Shown here: in pieces, positions 7,351-15,052 of the stretch | How the letters are laid out: the number at the start of each line of letters is the position of its first letter | Numbering within the stretch: position 1 is the stretch's first letter | NCBI GenBank assembly: GCA_012518675.1 | Contig: JAAYRR010000022.1 | Coordinates: 1-36,866 of the forward strand | Source: Bacillota bacterium | Lineage (GTDB): Bacteria > Bacillota > Dethiobacteria > DTU022 > UBA8154 | Direction: 5' to 3' | DNA: 36,866 nt | The notes under the pieces: model-generated | The model's database searches: none | Told to the model about the DNA's origin: nothing | What the model saw: the letters and a program-made list of their open reading frames with translations, nothing else | Made by a program: the position numbers and the translations under genes

Positions 7351-8853
7351 CTAAAGATCACCGCTTAACCCGGAAAGAATAAGCAGTTCAGTGATGGTGA
7401 CAAAGTCATAGCCTTCTTTTTTTAAACCCCGGATGATCGTTTGCAGTGCGCGTACCGTAGGCAGTCGATCCCCTCCTTCGGCGCGGATCAGGTTGCCGCT
7501 GTCATGGAAAAGGATAATTTCCCCGGGGGAAACATTGCGCAGGATCATCCGGGAAATGTCCTGGGGGCGCATTTCCAACCAGTCCTGGGAAGAAAGCGAC
7601 CAAAGGATGATGGTATTGCCCCGGTCTTTGGTTTCCTTGAGTAATTTAGCATCATACAATCCCCGGGGAGGTCGAAACAAAGATGGGCGCTGGCGGGTGG
7701 CATTAAAAATGGCCTCCTCCCCGCGCTCGATTTCTACAACCATGCGTTCCAGGGGGGCCTGCAGCAAGTTGACGTGGTTGTAAGTGTGGTTGCCGACTTC
7801 ATGTCCGCCCGCAGCAACCTGGCGGGCCAGCTGGGGGTATTTTTCCGCATGTTTGCCCACCATGAAAAAAGTGGCTTTAACATCTTCTTCAGCCAGAGTC
7901 TTTAAAATACCAGGGGTAAAACGGGGATCGGGGCCATCATCGAAGGTTAAGGCCACAACGTGCGCGTCGGCAGGGCCCCTGCGAAAAAGTTCAACCTGCA
8001 TACCAAAACCACGGTAAACATAACGGTTCAGAAAAAAAGCAAAGACCAGTAAAAATATTCCTAAAACGCAGGCCAGGCGCCGCAGGCGTTGCAGGAAAAA
8101 TAAGGAGGGGCGGCCCGGGGCGGTTGTAAAAGCAGCCGCGGGGCCGTTTGTTTGGCACCGGCCCGCCCTGTTTTTGTTTTCCCCTGCCCAGCTGCTTTTT
8201 GCCTTTATTTTACCTGCCGAAAGGTTTGCGCCTGTTAAAAGGCGGGAGCCGGTTTTACAACCAGGGGCAGTATCCGGGCCGGCGTTTACGCCTGTTCCTG
8301 TTTCCAGGCTTGTTTTTACCCCGGGGGTTGCAGCAATGCCCGGTTTTCCCAAGCCGGCATTTAGGAGCTGCTGCAGTCCGGTTTCCAGTTGTTCAAAATT
8401 ATCCAGCAGGACAATGCTGAAGAGCACGATGCTGAAAAGAATGTAGACATCGCTTTTACCGGTGAAAAACAGCAGCAGCGGCAGCATCAGATAAAAAGAA
8501 GCAAGGAGCTGTTCTGTAAAGGAGTGCCGCAACAGGCCCAGGGCCAGGCACCACAACAACAGCAACAAGAAAAGAGCGGGGGCCATAAAGAGCAACAGGC
8601 CGGCCGCCAGCCCGTATATTTTTCTTTCCCGTTCACGGGGGTAAGGGAACCAGCGTGTGGCACAGAGCAACCCGCAACCGGCTGTCACCAAGGCCGTGGG
8701 AGTACCCACTAAAAAGAGTGCTGCCAAGGCCACAACCGCACCTTTTAAGAAATCGGCAAACAGGCGAAATTTAAGCTGCCGGTAAAAAGGCACATAGCTG
8801 CTGGCCACCCCGGCTAAAAAGGAACAAATGATTAACAAGAAAAATGTTTTCAA
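7351..8853 (-). CDS. membrane-anchored NodB polysaccharide deacetylase with PlsY-like N-terminus
   Basis: 500 aa in three parts. Residues 1-160 are hydrophobic helices with DFLKG (34-38) and an FPYP...GLLLFMAP region reminiscent of the acyltransferase PlsY, but without PlsY's SGNxGATN motif. Residues 165-250 are a low-complexity Gly/Ala/Thr linker. A membrane helix (about 258-277) precedes a NodB domain (295-490) with TFDDGPD (303-309), the metal-binding HTYNH (356-360), RPPRG (394-398) and ILFHD (447-451). NodB enzymes remove N-acetyl groups from peptidoglycan or other GlcNAc polymers, here on the outer face of the membrane. TTG 8853 is preceded by GGAGGAAG about 8 bases upstream on the minus strand. 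NodB is certain; PlsY relatedness is inference. Confidence 0.88.
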   Translation of the reverse strand: MKTFFLLIICSFLAGVASSYVPFYRQLKFRLFADFLKGAVVALAALFLVGTPTALVTAGCGLLCATRWFPYPRERERKIYGLAAGLLLFMAPALFLLLLLWCLALGLLRHSFTEQLLASFYLMLPLLLFFTGKSDVYILFSIVLFSIVLLDNFEQLETGLQQLLNAGLGKPGIAATPGVKTSLETGTGVNAGPDTAPGCKTGSRLLTGANLSAGKIKAKSSWAGENKNRAGRCQTNGPAAAFTTAPGRPSLFFLQRLRRLACVLGIFLLVFAFFLNRYVYRGFGMQVELFRRGPADAHVVALTFDDGPDPRFTPGILKTLAEEDVKATFFMVGKHAEKYPQLARQVAAGGHEVGNHTYNHVNLLQAPLERMVVEIERGEEAIFNATRQRPSLFRPPRGLYDAKLLKETKDRGNTIILWSLSSQDWLEMRPQDISRMILRNVSPGEIILFHDSGNLIRAEGGDRLPTVRALQTIIRGLKKEGYDFVTITELLILSGLSGDL

Positions 8854-8964
8854 ACTGCTTCCTCCGTTTTGCGCATGGTTGATCTTAATAACCCAGATTA
8901 CATAGTCAATATTATATAATTAACTGCAGTAAAATGTTAGTTGCATTTATTGGAGGCGGCAGGT

Positions 8965-9039
8965 TTGAAAGCTAAGCCTAAGGAAAAAAAATGCCCGGGT
9001 GGTAGTTCCCGCAAGAAGGTATTTTACATTAATGAATAA
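8965..9039 (+). CDS. possible 24-residue basic micro-ORF
   Basis: TTG 8965 follows GGAGGCGG (8952-8959) by 5 bases, and TATAAT lies some 45 bases upstream. The peptide begins MKAKPKEKKCPGGSS and is strongly basic with one Cys-Pro-Gly-Gly. It is too short to judge by composition, and nothing downstream on the plus strand depends on it. Alternatively a chance ORF within a leader. Confidence 0.25.
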   Translation: MKAKPKEKKCPGGSSRKKVFYINE

Positions 9040-9109
9040 TTGTTCCAGGGCCTCACCCCGATGTCCGCCGGGCAACCCTGCCCTTGGCGCAGGGCCTTTG
9101 CAAGAACAA
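9040..9109. other. GC-rich structured element
   Basis: Outer arms TTGTTC (9040-9045) and GAACAA (9104-9109) enclose a strong hairpin CGCCGGGC (9066-9073) / GCCC-TT-GGCG (9080-9089) with a 6-base loop; an alternative pairing CCCTGC/GCAGGG (9076-9081, 9089-9094) competes with it. Could be the 3' end of a transcript from either side or a regulatory RNA. No T-tract follows, and no known riboswitch consensus fits. Confidence 0.4.
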
Positions 9110-9206
9110 GCTTGAAATTACCGGGGATGTGTTGCCCAATGCTACGGCAAAGCGGGGAATATGTTCGGCAGTGAATTATGCTTCGAGTGTAACGGGTTCC
9201 GGTGTA

Positions 9207-9794
9207 TCAGGTTTCCCCATTTTCCCAGCGATCAAGTTTTTCCATAACCAGGTCGTATGTTTGCAGCGATAGGTCCGGCAATGTTCCCAATATGTTTTTT
9301 GCCTGTCCAAAACCTTGTTCAATGGCCTTTCTTATTTCCGGGAGCTTGGATTTGTCCCCGCCTGATATGGCCACCGCAAAATCTACAATGCGATTGCTGA
9401 CCGCTTCAGCACCCCAAGGGCCGTCAGCGGCAATAAGTTGGGCTGCTTCTGTTCTGGCCGTTTCGTCAATTTCAATGGCCGGTGGATATGCAGGCCGGGC
9501 CTCTTTTGCCTGTTCGGCGCTGTACCCCTGTCTTGCCAACAGTTCTGTTACAATGCGCCTTAGGGAAGCAAAGGCTTTTTCACTCTCCGCTTGCAAACGG
9601 GCAATGGTGGACCTGTCTGCCTGTGCTGTCTGTTTGTGATAGGTTATTACTTTTTCAGGCCGGGTGTTGCCGGCAATAAATTGTTCTGTTTCTGCCGCCT
9701 TTTCTGTTTTGGTTGCTGGGGAAATTTTCTTACTGTTTAAACTTTCAGTTTTTCCTACTAACGTGGTTGCCGGATTTACAGGATTTATTTTCAT
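9207..9794 (-). CDS. DUF5610-like hypothetical protein (195 aa)
   Basis: ATG 9794 is chosen because AGGAG lies 11 bases upstream and the frame before it is low-quality sequence. The N-terminal third is polar and disordered-looking. The C-terminal half (about residue 90 on) has AQLIAADGPWGAEAVSNRIV, then GFGQAKNILGTLPDLS and TYDLVMEKLDRW, a pattern I associate with DUF5610-type proteins. Function is unknown; no signal peptide or membrane helix is seen, so it should be cytosolic. Divergent from the methyltransferase gene, with about 150 bases between the two starts. Confidence 0.6.
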   Translation of the reverse strand: MKINPVNPATTLVGKTESLNSKKISPATKTEKAAETEQFIAGNTRPEKVITYHKQTAQADRSTIARLQAESEKAFASLRRIVTELLARQGYSAEQAKEARPAYPPAIEIDETARTEAAQLIAADGPWGAEAVSNRIVDFAVAISGGDKSKLPEIRKAIEQGFGQAKNILGTLPDLSLQTYDLVMEKLDRWENGET

Positions 9795-9946
9795 TGGCTG
9801 AACAACTCCTTTCAGAAAACTATCGGCCGAAACAAATATTTTTAAACACCGCCGGCTAAAAATGCAGGGGTTTTTAAAGGGGGTTGTAGAAACAAGACTT
9901 AGGGTTGCCGGCACTGCCTGCCGGCAAAAGGGGGGTGTCGAAAAAA

Positions 9947-11470
9947 ATGAAAAAGAAAACAAAAAATATGACAAAAAAAATGGCAGCGGCCAATTTGGAA
10001 AAGATAGCGGCGCTGTTTCCCCATGTAATTACAGAAACAACAGGCAGCGGTGGGAATGACCACAAGGTGGTTGATCTGGAGCAGTTGCGGCAGGAACTTT
10101 TGGCGGTAATTTTTGGCGATGGGGAGCGCTGCCGGTTTACCTGGCCGGGCCAAAAGGAAGCCATCCTGCTGGCCAATACACCTGCCGCCAAAACCCTGCG
10201 GCCGGCCAGGGAGGAAAGCCTGCATTGGGAAACCACAGAAAATCTTTACCTGGAAGGGGACAACTTAGAGGCGCTAAAAATTTTGCAGGAGACATATCTT
10301 AACAGCATCAAATGTATCTACATTGATCCTCCCTACAACACCGGGAAGGATTTGATCTATAAGGATGATTTTAGACAGGATAAAAAAGGTTGCCTGTCAG
10401 TGCCGGGACAGGCAGGCGCAATAGGCAACCGGCTTTTTAAAAATGTGGAAACAACCGACAGGTTTCATAGCGCTTGGCTGAATATGATCTATCCCCGTTT
10501 GATACTGGCCCGGAAGCTGTTGCGGCCGGACGGTATTATTTTTATTTCCATTGACGACGGTGAGGTCCATAATTTGCGAAAAGTCTGTGATGAGGTGTTC
10601 GGCGAAAGGAATTTTGTAGCTTGCATAACTTGGGCTAACAAAGAAGGGGGCGGCAGATCAGACTGCCGGCTTTTTAGAATAAAACATGAATATATTATTT
10701 GTTATGCCCAAGATATTGAAAAGATAAAAATTATCGGTGTCCCCGTCAGCAATGCCGGCCGCTACAGGCTGGCGGATAAATATGTAAAGACCCGCGGCAA
10801 ATATTATTTGCAAAAATTAGGCATGGGCTCCATCCGGTACTCGCCGACTTTAGACTACCCTATTGTTACACCGGCAGGAACAACTGTGATGCCGGCGGAT
10901 AATAATAAAGGCCGAAAAGCCTGTTGGCGCTGGTCGCGGCGAAAGTTTGCCTGGGGCCAAAAAAATGGATTTATAACGATTAAAAAAGACAAAAAAGGCA
11001 TTTGGACTGTTTATACCAAGCAATATCTAAATTGTGATCATGAAGGCAATCTTATTACCAGAACGCAGCGCCCGCTGGGGGTAATTGATAACTTTTCCAA
11101 CACACAGGCTGCCAAATTGCTGAATGCCCTGCGGTTGGGAAACTGTTTCAGCTATCCTAAACCTGTAGAACTGATTGCGTATCTCATCAACAGGGTGATT
11201 GCCAAGGAGGGCATCATTCTTGATTTTTTTGCCGGTTCTGCCACCACAGCTCACGCTGTTATGCAGCTCAATGCAGAGGATGGGGGCAATCGCAGGTACA
11301 TTATGGTGCAACTGCCTGAACCCTGCCCCCAAAAATCTGAAGCTTACCGGGCAGGCTTTAAAAATATTGCAGAAATAGGCAAGGAACGCATCCGCCGTGC
11401 AGCCCAAAAGATTAGAACAGAAACGGGTGCAGATATTGATTACGGTTTTCGTGTCTTTAAAGTTGATTAA
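9947..11470 (+). CDS. orphan type III-style adenine-specific DNA methyltransferase (Mod)
   Basis: 507 aa from ATG 9947 (GGGGGG at 9930-9935 upstream; ATG 9968 is also possible). Beta-class order: motif IV DPPYN at residues 127-131 comes first, and the AdoMet-binding DFFAGSATTAHA at 426-437 comes late. Between them are LEGDNLEALKIL, WLNMIYPRL and FISIDDGEVHNL, typical of Mod subunits that methylate N6 of adenine. The target-recognition region lies roughly at 190-370. No Res helicase-nuclease gene is adjacent: DUF2953 follows on one side and a divergent hypothetical gene on the other. It is therefore an orphan methylase, active in epigenetic marking or left over from a lost type III system. Confidence 0.88.
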   Translation: MKKKTKNMTKKMAAANLEKIAALFPHVITETTGSGGNDHKVVDLEQLRQELLAVIFGDGERCRFTWPGQKEAILLANTPAAKTLRPAREESLHWETTENLYLEGDNLEALKILQETYLNSIKCIYIDPPYNTGKDLIYKDDFRQDKKGCLSVPGQAGAIGNRLFKNVETTDRFHSAWLNMIYPRLILARKLLRPDGIIFISIDDGEVHNLRKVCDEVFGERNFVACITWANKEGGGRSDCRLFRIKHEYIICYAQDIEKIKIIGVPVSNAGRYRLADKYVKTRGKYYLQKLGMGSIRYSPTLDYPIVTPAGTTVMPADNNKGRKACWRWSRRKFAWGQKNGFITIKKDKKGIWTVYTKQYLNCDHEGNLITRTQRPLGVIDNFSNTQAAKLLNALRLGNCFSYPKPVELIAYLINRVIAKEGIILDFFAGSATTAHAVMQLNAEDGGNRRYIMVQLPEPCPQKSEAYRAGFKNIAEIGKERIRRAAQKIRTETGADIDYGFRVFKVD

Positions 11471-11506
11471 GCAGGAATAATCTTAACAGGTTCTGGGGGC
11501 TGGCTA

Positions 11507-12199
11507 ATGGAGATCCTGACTACTTTTATCCGGATAGCTTTGTTTGTTTTTATCGCAGCAGCTATCTGTTTGCTGTGTGTACCCTTTAAATACAAAATCG
11601 ACGGTGAATTTGATAGGTTTCTAGTGTTAAATTTTAGCATCTTTTGCACACCTTTATGCGGTATCAGGGGGTGCTGGACGAACGCCCCGGGAAAATCCTT
11701 GCAGGTTCAGGTTGCCGCTGCAGGATTGCCCTTCAAGCTAAACCTTAAAGAAAAAGTTAAAAACAAAAAGGAAAAGGAAAAGGAAAAGGAAAAGGAAAAA
11801 AAAGGGAAGGGCAAGGGTTTTCCGGTACGGCTTGCCGTTTTAAGCAGCCTGGATAAGGAGTTTATAGGAAACCTTTATGTTTTTTTAAAAGATGTCCTGA
11901 AGATGTTAAAGCCCAAGGAGGTAACGGTCGGCGGCAGGATCGGCTTTTCTGAACCCCACTATAACGGTTGGCTGTCAGCCTTGATCGGGATGCTGCATTT
12001 TTCAAAAGTGATCAGGCTGGGGATAGAAACTGTCTGGGAGGAGGAATGTTACGAATTTTCCTTTGTGGTAGCAGGGAAGGTAATAATCTTGGGCCTCCTT
12101 TTCAGGACAGCACAGTTTCTGCTGCGGCGCAGGACGTGGGAACTTTTGAAAACTATCAGGCAAGAAAAAGCACTGTCCGCGGCCGGGACAATTTTTTAA
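11507..12199 (+). CDS. DUF2953 family protein
   Basis: 230 aa. An N-terminal membrane helix (about 7-26), a beta-rich segment, then a highly charged KEKEKEKEKEKK stretch (about 86-105) and the C-terminal DUF2953 signature around VTVGGRIGFSEPHYNGWLSALIGML, followed by a second hydrophobic stretch. In many spore formers a DUF2953 gene lies next to ytfJ, as it does here; a sporulation-linked envelope role is inferred from that pairing. ATG 11507 has only a weak site (GGGGGC at about 11496-11501). The charged segment is coded by a hexanucleotide repeat. Confidence 0.75.
   Translation: MEILTTFIRIALFVFIAAAICLLCVPFKYKIDGEFDRFLVLNFSIFCTPLCGIRGCWTNAPGKSLQVQVAAAGLPFKLNLKEKVKNKKEKEKEKEKEKKGKGKGFPVRLAVLSSLDKEFIGNLYVFLKDVLKMLKPKEVTVGGRIGFSEPHYNGWLSALIGMLHFSKVIRLGIETVWEEECYEFSFVVAGKVIILGLLFRTAQFLLRRRTWELLKTIRQEKALSAAGTIF
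11770..11803 (+). repeat. (GGAAAA)n hexanucleotide microsatellite in the DUF2953 gene
   Basis: Five GG units each followed by A4, the last extended to A8 (11796-11803). Each unit is two codons, so unit gain or loss changes only the length of the KE run, whereas slippage in the A8 would shift frame. Confidence 0.85.
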
Positions 12200-12318
12200 A
12201 TTATAGGCAGGGGCTTGCTATTACCTTTAGCAATTTTGTAGTATTATGAATAGGGAGACATTCTTAATACAGGTAAAACTGTTTAAGTCTGGTAAAAGCT
12301 TAGAAGGGGGGCAAAAGC

Positions 12319-12693
12319 ATGAACAGCGAAAATGGTGTTTTTAAGGCTCTTTTTGAGAAGTTGGAAAAATTTTTGCGCACCGAAACAGTGGTTGGTGATG
12401 CTTTGCAGGTGGGTAATATCACCCTGATACCGGTAATTTCCGTTTCTTTCGGGGTGGGGGCCGGGCAGGGATCCGGCAAGGATCATAAAGGCAACGATGG
12501 TGAAGGCTACGGCGGGGGCGTAGGTTGCAAGATTGCACCCAATGCAATGCTGGTTATTAAAAATGACGAAGTAAGCGTGGTACCCCTTACCAGCAGGGGC
12601 TCCCTGGAAAAAATTGTGGAAATGGTGCCGGAGATAATCGGTAAAATGGACGGCTTCAAAACAGAAGGAAAATCGAAGAAAAGCGATCAATAA
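12319..12693 (+). CDS. ytfJ: sporulation protein YtfJ/GerW
   Basis: 124 aa. Family features: N-terminal TETVVGDALQVGNITLIPVISVSFG, a glycine-rich middle (GAGQGSGKD, GYGGGVGCKI), the PNAMLVIKNDEVSVVPL strand and a C-terminal helix. YtfJ/GerW is made in the forespore and is needed for normal L-alanine germination in Bacillus; the same role is inferred here. GAAGGGGGGC (about 12302-12311) precedes ATG 12319. It follows the DUF2953 gene by about 120 bases in the conserved pairing. Confidence 0.9.
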   Translation: MNSENGVFKALFEKLEKFLRTETVVGDALQVGNITLIPVISVSFGVGAGQGSGKDHKGNDGEGYGGGVGCKIAPNAMLVIKNDEVSVVPLTSRGSLEKIVEMVPEIIGKMDGFKTEGKSKKSDQ

Positions 12694-12711
12694 AGGCAGA
12701 AAAAGCAGCTT

Positions 12712-12746
12712 ATAATATTTTGCCAACCTTTCACGAAAAATATTAT
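12712..12746. promoter_or_regulatory. AT-rich 10-bp dyad upstream of the DUF2249 gene
   Basis: ATAATATTTT (12712-12721) and AAAATATTAT (12737-12746) are perfect inverted arms 15 bases apart. The left arm overlaps a TATAAT hexamer (12711-12716) with no good -35. It may be an operator or a weak hairpin; it lies about 35 bases before TTG 12782. Confidence 0.4.
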
Positions 12747-12781
12747 TATTTCATTATTACCAAAAATGGGGGAGAAAACCT

Positions 12782-13537
12782 TTGACAGCCAATTGGGAAG
12801 ATAAAAAGTCAACCTTTGCTGTAATTGATGTCCGGAAATTAACAGGTAACTTTTTGCCTATGATTTTGCAGCGGGCGCAACAGGTAAATTTGCAGCACGG
12901 TATCTGTGTGGTCCAAAGTTTTGAACCCAAACCTTTGTATTCAGCGTTGCGGGATTTAGGTTTTGAACACCTGACCGAAAAAGTTTCGGCGCGTGAATAC
13001 AGGGTTTATTTCTACCGGACGGAAATGAAAACCATCACCTATGAAAGCGGGGCGGATATGCCCTTTAAACCGACGGCAATTGTAAACTATAAGGTGATCG
13101 ATGACTTCTTGGCGGGTACGGTTGTCGATTTTTGGGAACTAATCTGGGGTAAGGAAGATGCAGCCCTAAATTTGAAAACCAAGTTACTGCTTTCCATGAG
13201 TAACGCCATGGGCGCTTCCCGGTTCAGGCAGGCCACCAGGGAGCTGATCAAGGCCTATTCCTTAGGTGTTACCGTGCAGGAATTAGACGAACTGTTTTCC
13301 CTGCTGGCCTGGAACCAGGGGATCGGGCATTTTTCATCAGAAATCGGGCCTTCACCGGTTTTTGGCGTATATAAGCAGATTAAAAAAAGGGAAGAAGAAG
13401 GTTTGGGCAGGAGGCAGATCTTGGAGGAGATTATGGAAACTTTCGGGGATAGGAACCCTGCTGTAAACCCGTTGTTTAAAAAACAAGTTAAATGTTGCGA
13501 TGTGCGCAGCGATCTGCAAAATTTGCCAGAGGTTTAA
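12782..13537 (+). CDS. DUF2249-domain protein with C-terminal helical domain
   Basis: 251 aa. Residues 1-80 match DUF2249 (TusA-like fold): FAVIDVRKLTGNFLPMIL, a QQVNLQHGICVVQSFEPKPLY strand-turn and DLGFEHL. Residues about 100-230 are helical, with NAMGASRFRQATRELIKAYSLGVTVQELDELFSLLAWNQGIGHF, which looks like the carboxymuconolactone-decarboxylase/AhpD fold but lacks its CxxC pair. DUF2249 proteins often sit with hemerythrins and nitric-oxide genes in anaerobes. The next gene is the flavodiiron protein, which fits a redox or nitrosative-stress role (inference). TTG 12782 follows TGGGGGAG by 8 bases. Confidence 0.65.
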   Translation: MTANWEDKKSTFAVIDVRKLTGNFLPMILQRAQQVNLQHGICVVQSFEPKPLYSALRDLGFEHLTEKVSAREYRVYFYRTEMKTITYESGADMPFKPTAIVNYKVIDDFLAGTVVDFWELIWGKEDAALNLKTKLLLSMSNAMGASRFRQATRELIKAYSLGVTVQELDELFSLLAWNQGIGHFSSEIGPSPVFGVYKQIKKREEEGLGRRQILEEIMETFGDRNPAVNPLFKKQVKCCDVRSDLQNLPEV

Positions 13538-13727
13538 ACGCGGTCCCGGTCTAGGCCGGTTGGGGATTTATAGCAGCCCCGGAGTTCTTCCACTTTCGGT
13601 TTATATTTCCCCGGATGAATTAACGTTGTGCTGCATCCTTGCTGCAGCCAGTCCGGGGAACTGTCGAAGGCGGCAGTTTACGTTGTTATAAAACCTCCCC
13701 AAGGTTGCCTGGCACGGCAGGCGCCGG

Positions 13728-13782
13728 CGCCGGTCATTAGAACAGTATTTTCATACTTCGCAGTTGGCACCGGCGTTTTTTT
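13728..13782 (+). terminator. terminator between the DUF2249 gene and fprA
   Basis: CGCCGGT (13728-13734) and ACCGGCG (13769-13775) pair perfectly around a 34-base loop, followed by seven T. No clear promoter is seen between it and the fprA start, so partial read-through or attenuation is possible. Confidence 0.6.
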
Positions 13783-13828
13783 CACGTTACGAGTTAAATA
13801 ATTTGTTGGAAGAAAGGTTGTGCTTGCA

Positions 13829-15016
13829 TTGAAAAAGTTAGTTAAAAATAATGTCTACTGGGTAGGCAAGGTTGACTGGGAACTGCAAAAATTTCATGGC
13901 AACGAATATTCAACCCATAAAGGATCGACCTATAATTCCTACCTAATCCAGGAAGAAAAAATTGCCCTGATCGACACGGTTTGGGCCCCTTTTGCGGAGG
14001 AATTTGTTGCAAACTTGGCCCGGGAAATTGATCTGCAAAAAATTGACTACATCATCGCCAACCATGGAGAAATTGATCACAGCGGGGCCCTGCCGGCTTT
14101 GATGAAACACATTCCAGACAAACCCATCTACTGCACGGCAAACGCTGTTAAATCTTTAAAAGGGCAGTTTCATCAGGACTGGAACTTCCAAGTGGTGAAG
14201 ACCGGGGATACGCTAGCCCTGGGGAATGGGAAAGAGCTTGTTTTTGTCGCAATGCCCATGCTGCACTGGCCGGACAGCATGGCCACCTACCTGACCGGGG
14301 ACCATATATTGTTTAGCAACGATGCCTTCGGGCAGCACCTGGCAACAGAAAAACTGTTTAACGACCAGGTAGACCAATGTGATCTTTACAATGAATCCCT
14401 TAAATACTACGCCAACATTTTGACGCCCTTTAGCGCTGTCCTGCGAAAAAAACTAACTGAAATAACGGCGTTAAACCTACCCTTGGAGATGATTGCCACC
14501 AGCCACGGGGTTGTTTGGCGGGACAACCCGCTGCAGATTATTGAAAAATATGCGCAGTGGGCCGACGACTACCAGGAAAACCAGATTACTATCATCTATG
14601 ATACCATGTGGAACGGAACAAAAATACTGGCAGAAAAGATTGCGGCGGGGATTACACTGGCCGCGCCGGAGGTGGTCGTCAAAATTTATAACTTGGCAAA
14701 AAGAGATGTCAATGACATGATCACCGAAGTTTTCAAATCCAAGGCGGTAATAATCGGCTCACCAACTGTTGCCAACAGCGTCCTGCATTCTGTTGCCGGT
14801 TTTATCCACCTGATGAAAGGGTTCAAATTTAAAGGGAAAAAAGCTGCCGCCTTTGGCTGTTACGGCTGGAGCGGCGAAGCAGTGAAGGTGATCAATGAAC
14901 TGCTGGCAGATGCGGGTTTTGAAGTTGTCAACGACGGCTACAGAAATCAATGGAACCCGGCGGCCGCTGCCCAGGAAGCAGCTGTGGATTTTGGTAAGGA
15001 GCTGGCAAAAATTTAG
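13829..15016 (+). CDS. fprA: flavodiiron protein (FprA-type NO/O2 reductase)
   Basis: 395 aa. The N-terminal metallo-beta-lactamase-like diiron domain has every ligand: H79, E81, D83 and H84 (HGEIDH), H146 (LHWPDS), D165 (SNDAF) and H226 (TSHG). The C-terminal flavodoxin domain starts near residue 250 (IIYDTMWNGTKILAEKI) and binds FMN, with GSPTVANSVL and FGCYGWSGEA loops. Such enzymes reduce O2 to water or NO to N2O with electrons from rubredoxin or F420H2; which one is used cannot be read here. TTG 13829 gives the usual MKKLVKNNVYWVG opening; GTG 13820 would add three residues but sits too close to AAAGG. No rubredoxin domain is fused. Confidence 0.93.
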   Translation: MKKLVKNNVYWVGKVDWELQKFHGNEYSTHKGSTYNSYLIQEEKIALIDTVWAPFAEEFVANLAREIDLQKIDYIIANHGEIDHSGALPALMKHIPDKPIYCTANAVKSLKGQFHQDWNFQVVKTGDTLALGNGKELVFVAMPMLHWPDSMATYLTGDHILFSNDAFGQHLATEKLFNDQVDQCDLYNESLKYYANILTPFSAVLRKKLTEITALNLPLEMIATSHGVVWRDNPLQIIEKYAQWADDYQENQITIIYDTMWNGTKILAEKIAAGITLAAPEVVVKIYNLAKRDVNDMITEVFKSKAVIIGSPTVANSVLHSVAGFIHLMKGFKFKGKKAAAFGCYGWSGEAVKVINELLADAGFEVVNDGYRNQWNPAAAAQEAAVDFGKELAKI

Positions 15017-15052
15017 ATCTGATGTTTCTAACAGTAAAAAGGGGGGGCAAGT

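Larger units (their letters stand above)
8854..9206. other. 353-base interval between deacetylase and DUF5610-like gene
   Basis: Holds an AT-rich stretch with TATAAT at 8915-8920 that could serve either strand, a possible 24-residue ORF (8965-9039, plus) and a structured element (9040-9109). A frame at 9084-9272 has no ribosome site and runs into the opposing gene, so it is not called. Confidence 0.5.

Noticed and set aside
9047-9100. SAM-I (S-box) or ZTP riboswitch, suggested by CCCGATG and CCGCCGGGCAACC
   Set aside because: The S-box GAGGGA upstream element and the GGTGC-type downstream element are missing, and the ZTP upstream half does not fit; no target gene follows on the plus strand.
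9084-9272. Plus-strand frame of 62 aa
   Set aside because: No ribosome site, starts in the structured element and ends inside the opposing DUF5610-like gene.
13500-13691. Plus-strand frame of 63 aa after the DUF2249 gene
   Set aside because: Begins inside the DUF2249 gene in another frame and has no ribosome site.
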